A stretch of DNA of 23,308 bases from an uncultured Christensenella sp. (GTDB taxonomy: Bacteria; Bacillota; Clostridia; Christensenellales; UBA3700), in assembly GCA_910583735.1 (NCBI GenBank), contig CAJTXS010000022.1, forward strand, positions 1-23,308. The letters are read 5' to 3'. This document shows, piece by piece, positions 15,341 through 21,315 of this stretch. Position 1 is the stretch's first letter. Every line of letters begins with the position of its first letter. Below the pieces are notes generated by a model. The model ran no database searches, was not told where the DNA came from, and was given only the letters and a program-made list of their open reading frames with translations. Made by a program: the position numbers and the translations under genes.

Positions 15341-17323
15341 ATGGACAAAGACAAGTATTATATTACAACACCGATATATTATCCCAGTGGCAAGTGGCAT
15401 ATAGGCACTTGCTACACTACTATTATATGCGACGCGCTGGCGCGTTTTAAGAGACTGGACGGCTATGACGTATTCTTTCTTACAGGCACGGACGAGCACG
15501 GACAGAAGATTCAGAAAGCTGCTCAAGCCGCAGGCAAGTCGGAGAAGGAATATCTCGACAATATAGTAGGTCAGCTTCGCAACCTGTGGCAAGTGCTCGG
15601 TATATCTTACGACAAGTTTATCCGCACTACCGACGAGTATCATAAGCGCGCCGTACAGAAGATATTTACCGCTCTGTACGAGAAAGGCGACATATACAAG
15701 AATGAGTACGAGGGCTGGTACTGCGTGCCCTGCGAGTCGTTTTGGACCAAGTCCCAGCTCGTGGACGGCAAGTGTCCCGACTGCGGCAGAGAGGTGCAGC
15801 TTACTAAGGAAGAGAGTTACTTCTTCCGTCTCAGCAAGTATCAAAAGGTAATTGAAAAGCTACTCGAGGACAACCCGACCTTCCTTATGCCGAGGAGCAG
15901 GCAGAATGAGATGATCAATAATTTCATTAAGCCCGGGTTGCAAGACCTTTGCGTATCGCGCACTACTTTCGATTGGGGAGTGCAGGTACCTTTTGACACC
16001 AAGCATGTCGTATACGTATGGCTTGATGCCTTGTTTAACTACGCTACCGCGCTCGGCTATATGGGCGATGACGACTCGCTCTTCCGCAAGTATTGGCCCG
16101 CAGACGTGCACATGATGGCTAAGGAGATAATACGCTTCCATTCCATCATATGGCCCGCTTTTCTTGCCGCGCTCGACTTGCCTCTTCCCGGCAAGGTATT
16201 CGGACACGGCTGGATTATGTTCGGCAGCGATAAGATGTCCAAGAGCAAGGGCAACGTAGTAGACCCGTTCATACTCAGCGACAGATACGGCGCGGATGCG
16301 CTCAGATATTATATACTTCGCGTAGTGCCGTTCGGGCAGGACGGAGTATACAGCAACGAGATGTTCGTCAAGACGCGCAACTCCGACTTAGCCAATACCC
16401 TCGGCAATCTCGTCTCGCGCACGCTTGCGATGGTCAATCAGTATTTCGGACAGGTGCCGGAGCCTTGCGAGGACGAGGGAACGGATGCGGAGCTCAAGGA
16501 GCTCAATATGCGCCTATATGACAAGGTTGCGGCGCTCATGGACGAGCCCGACGTATCGGGCGCAATGGACGCGATATGGGAAGTGCTGCACAGAGCCAAT
16601 AAGTATATCGACGAGTGCGAGCCGTGGGCGCTTGCAAAGGACGAGTCCAAGCGTACGCGCCTTAGCGGCGTGTTGTACAATCTCGTAGAGACTATTCGCC
16701 GCGTAGCGGTATTGCTACAGGCGTTTATGCCGGACACCGCGGCTAAGATACTTACTTCGCTCGGCATTAAGGACGGAGAGCTCAGCGGCTTTTCCTCGCT
16801 TAAGCAGTGGGGCGCAATGCCCGCGGGCGGCAATGTAGTCAAGGGCGAGCCGCTATTTGCAAGGCTTGATATCAATAAGGAACTCAAGGAGCTCGACGCA
16901 ATAGCCGCGTCGGTCGAAATAAAAGGCGACGTAAAGGGCGCGGATAACGGCGAGGACAAGCGCGCCGATAAGGCAGAGGGAGTAATGACTGTGGACAGCA
17001 TTAATATAGAAGATTTCGAGAAGATAGATTTAAGAGTAGGCACGGTAGTGGACAGCAAGCGTGTAGAGAAGACGGACAAGCTGCTGTGCTCGCAGATAGA
17101 CCTCGGAGAGGGCAAGCCCCGCACCGTAGTGAGCGGCATTGCCAAGTACTACGCTCCCGAGGACATCATCGGCAAGCAAGTCATCGTCGTTGCCAATCTC
17201 AAGCCCGTTAAGCTGCGCGGCATCCTTTCCGAGGGAATGGTGCTGTGCGCGAGCGACGCAGAGGGCAACCTCACGTTGATTACGCCGTCTAAAGGCATTG
17301 CGAGCGGCAGCGAGGTCAGATAA
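15341..17323 (+). CDS. metG: Methionyl-tRNA synthetase with C-terminal tRNA-binding domain
   Basis: It charges tRNA-Met with methionine for translation in the cytoplasm. The 660 residues hold a class I core: YYPSGKWHIGTCY with the HIGH-type site (about 20-23), the zinc knuckle CVPC...CPDC (from about residue 128), the Met-binding region and KMSKSKGNV (about 298). An anticodon helix bundle follows, then a short Lys/Asp/Gly-rich linker (about 525-548) and the EMAP/Arc1p-type OB domain (IEDFEKIDLRVGTVV to the end), which also dimerises the enzyme. The length is normal for the Firmicutes form. TAAGGA touches the ATG. The next gene follows with no gap. Confidence 0.97.
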   Translation: MDKDKYYITTPIYYPSGKWHIGTCYTTIICDALARFKRLDGYDVFFLTGTDEHGQKIQKAAQAAGKSEKEYLDNIVGQLRNLWQVLGISYDKFIRTTDEYHKRAVQKIFTALYEKGDIYKNEYEGWYCVPCESFWTKSQLVDGKCPDCGREVQLTKEESYFFRLSKYQKVIEKLLEDNPTFLMPRSRQNEMINNFIKPGLQDLCVSRTTFDWGVQVPFDTKHVVYVWLDALFNYATALGYMGDDDSLFRKYWPADVHMMAKEIIRFHSIIWPAFLAALDLPLPGKVFGHGWIMFGSDKMSKSKGNVVDPFILSDRYGADALRYYILRVVPFGQDGVYSNEMFVKTRNSDLANTLGNLVSRTLAMVNQYFGQVPEPCEDEGTDAELKELNMRLYDKVAALMDEPDVSGAMDAIWEVLHRANKYIDECEPWALAKDESKRTRLSGVLYNLVETIRRVAVLLQAFMPDTAAKILTSLGIKDGELSGFSSLKQWGAMPAGGNVVKGEPLFARLDINKELKELDAIAASVEIKGDVKGADNGEDKRADKAEGVMTVDSINIEDFEKIDLRVGTVVDSKRVEKTDKLLCSQIDLGEGKPRTVVSGIAKYYAPEDIIGKQVIVVANLKPVKLRGILSEGMVLCASDAEGNLTLITPSKGIASGSEVR

Positions 17324-18094
17324 TTGCTAATAGATACTCACGCCCATATACTGGACGATGCTCTCGACGCAGAGGCTATCGTATCGTCCATGGCGGAAGA
17401 TGAACTGTCGGCGATTGTCATAGCGGGCGTAGACTTACCCTCTTCCGAGCGCGCGGCGCGTTTTGCGGCGCTTCACAGCGGCGTATATTGCACGGTGGGG
17501 TGTCATCCCGAGGAATGCGGCGCGTACGACTGCGCTCACGACGACAAGTATCTCGAGCTCGCAGCCTTGCCCTCGTGCGTGGCAATAGGCGAGGTAGGGC
17601 TCGATTATCACTACGACGACGGCGCGTCTCCCGCTGTGCAAAGAGATGTGCTTGCGCGCATGCTTCATCTTGCGCATAAGGCGGATTTACCTATAGTATT
17701 GCATGTGCGCGACGCATATAAGGATTCTCTCGATGTGCTGCGCGGCAACAGAGCGCTGCTCGGACGCGGTTTCGTAATGCACTGCTACGGCGGCAGCGCG
17801 GAGCTGGTCAAGGACTATTGCGATTTGGGCGCATATTTTTCGCTCGGCGGCGTGCTTACCTTTAAGAACGCGCGTAAAGACGACGTCGTGCGCGCTATCC
17901 CTACGGATAGGCTTATGCTCGAGACGGACTGTCCTTACATGACGCCCGAGCCTTACCGCGGCAGACCCAACCGTCCCGCTTACGTGAGATACGTTGCGCT
18001 CAAGATGGCGCAGATACTGGGCAAGGATTACGAGCAGGTGTGCTCCGAGACATCCGCCAATGCCGCGAGGATATTTTACAAGTTAGGTCTATGA
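17324..18094 (+). CDS. tatD: TatD-family metal-dependent hydrolase/DNase
   Basis: The 256-residue TIM-barrel hydrolase carries all metal ligands of the TatD family: LIDTHAH at the start, IGEVGLDYHY (Glu near 90), PIVLHVRDA, MHCYGG and LETDCPY. Family members are 3'-5' nucleases or D-aminoacyl/quality-control-type hydrolases in the cytoplasm. The start is TTG at 17324, immediately after the metG stop, because LIDTHAH must lie at the N-terminus and no ATG is available in time. Its stop overlaps the next ATG (ATGA at 18091). The metG-tatD pairing is typical for Firmicutes. Confidence 0.93.
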   Translation: MLIDTHAHILDDALDAEAIVSSMAEDELSAIVIAGVDLPSSERAARFAALHSGVYCTVGCHPEECGAYDCAHDDKYLELAALPSCVAIGEVGLDYHYDDGASPAVQRDVLARMLHLAHKADLPIVLHVRDAYKDSLDVLRGNRALLGRGFVMHCYGGSAELVKDYCDLGAYFSLGGVLTFKNARKDDVVRAIPTDRLMLETDCPYMTPEPYRGRPNRPAYVRYVALKMAQILGKDYEQVCSETSANAARIFYKLGL

Positions 18095-18723
18095 ATACTT
18101 ACGTCTACACATTATACGGCAATATATACGTCAACCTCACCAATAGGTGCTCCAACGCATGCGACTTTTGCATACGCAATCACGAGTCCACCATGGACGG
18201 GCGTACATTCGCCTCGCACAAGGGCGAGGGAGACGGAGCGTACGACCTTTGGCTGGATAAGGAGCCCGATTATGAGGATGTCGCGGCTCAGCTTAAGGGG
18301 CTTGACTTTTCGCAGTATAAGGAGATGGTCTTTTGCGGCTACGGAGAGCCTGCGTACAGATTCGATTTAATAGAGCGCCTATGCGAGTATGCGCATGCGC
18401 GCGGGCTGCGTACGCGTATCAATACTAACGGGCAGGGCAGCAAGATACTCGGCAGAGATATCGCGCCCGATATGGTTAAGTGTATCGACACAATCAATGT
18501 CTCGCTTAACGCCGTCGACGCGGCGTCTTATCAGAACCTGTGTCACAGCATATACGGCGAGAGCTCATTCGACATCATGCTCGACTTTGCGCGCGAGTGC
18601 GTCAAGTGCGGCGGCAATGTCGTGCTAAGCATAGTGGATTGCGTGCCCGCAGAACAGATAGAGCGGGCTAAGGTCATAGCAGAGCAAGTAGGCGCAACGC
18701 TGCGCGTGCGCAAGATGGTATAG
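18091..18723 (+). CDS. TatD-linked radical SAM protein
   Basis: A 210-residue radical SAM domain with the cluster motif NRCSNACDFC (Cys 20, 24, 27, spacing Cx3Cx2C), then FCGYGEPAYRFDLIERL (GxGEP region) and TRINTNGQG, INVSLNA. It matches the small family known from its position beside tatD (TIGR04038 type), whose reaction is unknown. A longer frame could begin at 18040, but the ATG at 18091 overlaps the tatD stop as ATGA and gives the usual N-terminus (MNTYVYTLYGNIYVNLTNRC), so I chose it. It occupies the place where many Firmicutes carry rnmV (RNase M5) between tatD and rsmA. rsmA begins four bases after its stop. Confidence 0.88.
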   Translation: MNTYVYTLYGNIYVNLTNRCSNACDFCIRNHESTMDGRTFASHKGEGDGAYDLWLDKEPDYEDVAAQLKGLDFSQYKEMVFCGYGEPAYRFDLIERLCEYAHARGLRTRINTNGQGSKILGRDIAPDMVKCIDTINVSLNAVDAASYQNLCHSIYGESSFDIMLDFARECVKCGGNVVLSIVDCVPAEQIERAKVIAEQVGATLRVRKMV

Positions 18724-18727
18724 TGCA

Positions 18728-19555
18728 ATGAGCGATATCGGCAACATTATAGGCGATACCGGTTTCAAGTTCAATAAGCGTTACGGTCAGAATTTTATTA
18801 CCGACGTCAATCTGCTCGACGCTATAGTGCGCGACGCGGGTATAGACGGAGGAGTCGTGCTGGAGATAGGCGCCGGGGCGGGCACGCTCACTGCCGCGCT
18901 TGCTCGCGCGGCGGACAGAGTAGTGAGCTATGAGATAGATCTATCCCTTATGCCCGTGTTGTCCCGCACACTTGCAGGACTGGACGACAAGGTGGAAGTC
19001 GTGTTCCGCGACGTCATGAAAGAGAGCGACGCAGCTATCGATGCGGCGGTCGGCGATAATTACGCTCTTGTAGCCAATCTGCCTTATTATATCACCACTC
19101 CCGTATTGATGCGCTTTATCGAGCGCGACAACGCGCCTAAGTCAATCACCGTAATGGTGCAGAAGGAAGTCGGCGACAGACTGTGCGCTATGCCCGGCAC
19201 TGCCGATTACGGCGCGATTACGGCGTCCGTTGCGCTTGCGGGCAGGGCGGAGATTACGCGCATAGTGCCTCGTACCCTCTTTTACCCTCAACCTAAGGTG
19301 GATAGCTGTATCGTCCGCATAGCGCTTAGCGATAAGTATGCGGCGGTAGACAAGCCGCTCGTGCGCAGGATTATCAGGTGCGCCTTCGCCATGCGTCGCA
19401 AGACACTGGTCAACAATCTCATGTCGGGGCTTTCCCTCAGCCGTGAGGCGGCGCTCAAAATTATTGAGAGCATAGGCGTAGATACGCGCGTGCGAGGCGA
19501 GACGCTGTCCGTGGAGCAATTCGTGCGTCTTGCCGTGGCGTATTCTCGGTTATAG
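18728..19555 (+). CDS. rsmA: 16S rRNA dimethyladenosine transferase
   Basis: It dimethylates two adjacent adenines in the 3' hairpin of 16S rRNA (A1518/A1519 in E. coli) late in small-subunit assembly. The 275 residues show the family marks: FKFNKRYGQNFITD (13-26), the SAM-binding VLEIGAGAGTLT (about 41-52), the catalytic NLPYYITTP (about 117-125) and the C-terminal helical domain with AMRRKTLVNNL. The name ksgA is an older synonym. There is no clear ribosome binding site before the ATG at 18728, so translation probably depends on the upstream gene four bases away. Confidence 0.96.
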   Translation: MSDIGNIIGDTGFKFNKRYGQNFITDVNLLDAIVRDAGIDGGVVLEIGAGAGTLTAALARAADRVVSYEIDLSLMPVLSRTLAGLDDKVEVVFRDVMKESDAAIDAAVGDNYALVANLPYYITTPVLMRFIERDNAPKSITVMVQKEVGDRLCAMPGTADYGAITASVALAGRAEITRIVPRTLFYPQPKVDSCIVRIALSDKYAAVDKPLVRRIIRCAFAMRRKTLVNNLMSGLSLSREAALKIIESIGVDTRVRGETLSVEQFVRLAVAYSRL

Positions 19556-19572
19556 ATTATAGGAGATATTTT

Positions 19573-19890
19573 ATGGCTACAGACAGAGAGTATATCGCAT
19601 ACCTTACCGAGTGTATGTCGGATGTAGAGGACGTAGGATTTCGCGCAATGATGGGCGAGTATGTGCTGTATTGTAAGGGAAAAGTAGTCGGCGGCGTGTA
19701 TGATAACAGATTGCTTGTCAAGCCTACTCGGTGCGCCGGCGAGCTCATGCCGGGCGGCGAGCTCGTATATCCCTATGCGGGCGCTAAGCAGCAGTATCTT
19801 GTCGAGGGTACGGACGATAAGGCATTCCTTAAGCGTCTGCTCGAGGGCGTAGCGGACGATTTGCCCGCGCCTAAGCCTAAGAAGAGATAA
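19573..19890 (+). CDS. TfoX N-terminal domain protein
   Basis: A 105-residue TfoX/Sxy N-terminal domain: FRAMMGEYVLYCKGKVVGGVYDNRLLVKPT (about 24-53), then YPYAGAKQQYLVEG and a Lys/Pro-rich end. In gammaproteobacteria TfoX regulates competence, but short single-domain relatives in Firmicutes have no established function, so no competence role is claimed. AGGAGA (19561-19566) precedes the ATG. It is probably the last gene of the run from 13640, 17 bases after rsmA. Confidence 0.85.
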   Translation: MATDREYIAYLTECMSDVEDVGFRAMMGEYVLYCKGKVVGGVYDNRLLVKPTRCAGELMPGGELVYPYAGAKQQYLVEGTDDKAFLKRLLEGVADDLPAPKPKKR

Positions 19891-19896
19891 CTATAT

Positions 19897-19948
19897 CTTA
19901 TCGCATAATCATATTGTCGCTGTTGCATGCGGCAGATAGAGCGATAAG
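19897..19948. terminator. Possible weak hairpin after the TfoX-like gene
   Basis: CTTATCGC (19897-19904) and GCGATAAG (19941-19948) are perfect complements around a 36-base loop that itself contains smaller partial pairings. No T-tract follows, so intrinsic termination is doubtful; it could protect the mRNA end. Confidence 0.3.
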
Positions 19949-20012
19949 GCAATAGCGCAGTTATCCGACATCGCGCGGTAAGTTGCCCATATATTAATAG
20001 GTATATATATTA

Positions 20013-20038
20013 TACGGGACGGCATATGCCGTCCCGTA
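20013..20038. terminator. Shared terminator palindrome between convergent genes
   Basis: A perfect 26-base palindrome centred on CATATG, with arms of the type TACGGGACGGCAT, lies between the TfoX-like gene (rightward, ends 19890) and the leftward gene ending at 20051. It is followed by CCTATTTATATTTT on the plus strand and TAATATATATAC on the minus strand, so it can act in both directions, better rightward. Confidence 0.7.
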
Positions 20039-20050
20039 CCTATTTATATT

Positions 20051-20875
20051 TTACTTCTTGACTATTTCTCCGCTGTCGAGGTCCTGATACATCATCCAGT
20101 ATCCTCTGCCGTCCTCTTCTATGGGCAGCCAATCTCTGCATTCCGGATGTCCTTTGGGCGGCACCGAGTTGTCCTTATCGGGTATGCCGTAGCACAGGTA
20201 CTTGGGCGCGCCCTCTTCCTCGGTGATACCCACCACGTAATAATTGTCGTCCTCGGTAGGTACGCGCACCCAGCGCGACAGGGGAGTTACCGCGCACAGC
20301 TCTTCGTCCTTGGGATAAGTGTCGAATAGCTTATCGAGATTATCCTTTACGCTGTCGAGGAAGCCGCTCTTGGCACTCTTGCGCTTCTTGCCTTTGGCGG
20401 CAGGCGCGCTCTTCTGTCGAGGCTGATTGTCCGCATCTGCGCTTGCGACCGCTTCTGTCGTATTATCGGAGATTGTAGCGGCGCTCTCGCGTGCCGTCTC
20501 TTCCGCGCTTGCGATAGCTCGGTCATTGATGACAGTCGCGCTTTCTTTAATAGGTTCGTCCGATTTATTCAATCCCGTCAGCGCCGAGTAGTCGAACTTG
20601 CCGCCCGAGCTGTTGCCTGTAGCAAGTATGCTGCCGTCGTAGACTACCACGGTTTTTACTTCGCTGTCGCCGTCGATATCCGTATTGAGCGTAAAGGGCG
20701 CGCTCGCATCTACGGTCGCTACCGCTCCGTCTATTTCTATATACGCCACAGAGCCTGCGGGGCAATTCATGGTTATGTGTCCGCTCGTTCTGTTCATAAA
20801 CTTCTCCAGCTTTAGCACGCCTGCGCCGCTCTTGTCCGCGTCTTTAAGCACTACGTTTTTTTTGACTATAATCAT
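20051..20875 (-). CDS. Soluble three-part protein, unknown function
   Basis: 274 residues, no signal peptide or membrane helix. Residues 1-95 look like a small beta-rich domain (MIIVKKNVVLKDADKSG, then ITMNCPAGSVAYIEIDGAVATV). Residues 105-170 form a low-complexity linker of Ala, Ser, Glu and Thr ending in a basic stretch (AKGKKRKSAKSG). Residues 172-274 form a compact domain rich in Trp, Tyr, Pro and acidic residues (LSRWVRVPTEDDNYYVVGITEEEG, CYGIPD, DWLPIEEDGRGYWMMYQD), a pattern I have seen in uncharacterised Clostridia proteins but cannot name. AGGAGGTT (plus 20879-20886) sits just before the ATG. The inverted-repeat region with an outward promoter lies upstream, so its expression may depend on that element. 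Confidence 0.8.
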   Translation of the reverse strand: MIIVKKNVVLKDADKSGAGVLKLEKFMNRTSGHITMNCPAGSVAYIEIDGAVATVDASAPFTLNTDIDGDSEVKTVVVYDGSILATGNSSGGKFDYSALTGLNKSDEPIKESATVINDRAIASAEETARESAATISDNTTEAVASADADNQPRQKSAPAAKGKKRKSAKSGFLDSVKDNLDKLFDTYPKDEELCAVTPLSRWVRVPTEDDNYYVVGITEEEGAPKYLCYGIPDKDNSVPPKGHPECRDWLPIEEDGRGYWMMYQDLDSGEIVKK

Positions 20876-20991
20876 ATCAACCTCCTGCGGTATAGCTAAT
20901 CAATTACAGTCTATGACGCGTTTTTTTAGGATATGCATAGCTTTATTCTTGTTTTGCATATTGTCATATTGTATTGCGGAGAGTATAGATT

Positions 20992-21012
20992 AAGGCGACT
21001 GATTGTCGCCTT
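20992..21012. other. Small perfect hairpin upstream of the 274-residue protein gene
   Basis: AAGGCGAC (20992-20999) pairs with GTCGCCTT (21005-21012) around the loop TGATT. There is no T-tract in either direction, so it is not a standard terminator. It would lie in the leader of a transcript started at the leftward promoter at 21079-21107. Confidence 0.45.
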
Positions 21013-21016
21013 GCCT

Positions 21017-21193
21017 TGTACATGTATTAATATAATTGATGATCATTTTTACGACATGTAACCGTTAATTGTATTAATATTTTAGCTCAAAGCCCTCTAT
21101 AAGTCAATATTATGCCGCGGAAATAGGCGGAAATCCATATATTTCCTCGTAATTTTTCCTCCCGTGATCATCAATTATATTAATTTATGTACA
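21017..21193. repeat. 29-bp inverted repeat pair around a 119-base segment (possible invertible promoter)
   Basis: The left arm 21017-21045 and right arm 21165-21193 are reverse complements at 27 of 29 positions, including an unbroken 20-base block and TGTACA ends. The enclosed 119 bases carry a promoter that faces left. Size and layout resemble invertible promoter elements such as the cwpV and flagellar switches of Clostridioides difficile and the Bacteroides capsule promoters. No recombinase gene is in the window, and no target-site duplication flanks the arms. A MITE-like remnant or a paired regulator site are alternatives. Confidence 0.6.
21079..21107 (-). promoter_or_regulatory. Leftward promoter inside the inverted-repeat segment
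   Basis: Read leftward, TTGACT (plus 21102-21107) and TAAAAT (plus 21079-21084) are separated by 17 bases, each one mismatch from consensus. In the orientation sequenced it points to the gene at 20875-20051, with a leader of almost 200 bases; if the segment were flipped it would point to the surface gene at 21316. A weaker rightward pair (TTTACG 21048-21053, TATTAA 21072-21077) also exists. Confidence 0.65.
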
Positions 21194-21315
21194 TTTTTAC
21201 GGAAATATTTTCGCCGTTAATCGACACGACATTAGATAAACGGAACAATTTCGCATTGTCTTGATTTACGCTCCGATGACGAAATTTTGGTTATAGACTG
21301 TATATAGGTTGAGTT

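Larger units (their letters stand above)
20876..21315. other. AT-rich divergent control region without genes
   Basis: These 440 bases separate the leftward gene at 20875 from the rightward surface gene at 21316. I see no coding frame. The region holds a small hairpin (20992-21012), a 29-bp inverted repeat pair (21017-21193), a leftward promoter between the arms (21079-21107), an exact 11-base direct repeat TGTATTAATAT (21023-21033 and 21070-21080), and two further direct repeats on the 3' side of each arm: CATTTTTACG (21044-21053, 21192-21201) and CCGTTAAT (21062-21069, 21214-21221). Between 21194 and 21315 I find no convincing rightward promoter. Confidence 0.7.

Noticed and set aside
18040..18090. 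Earlier start for the radical SAM gene
   Set aside because: The extra 17 residues lie inside tatD in another frame; the ATG at 18091 gives the normal family N-terminus and an ATGA overlap.
21017..21193. Inverted-repeat element as an insertion sequence or classical MITE
   Set aside because: There is no transposase and no target duplication beside the arms, and the enclosed promoter with divergent genes fits a regulatory element better. It remains a fallback explanation.
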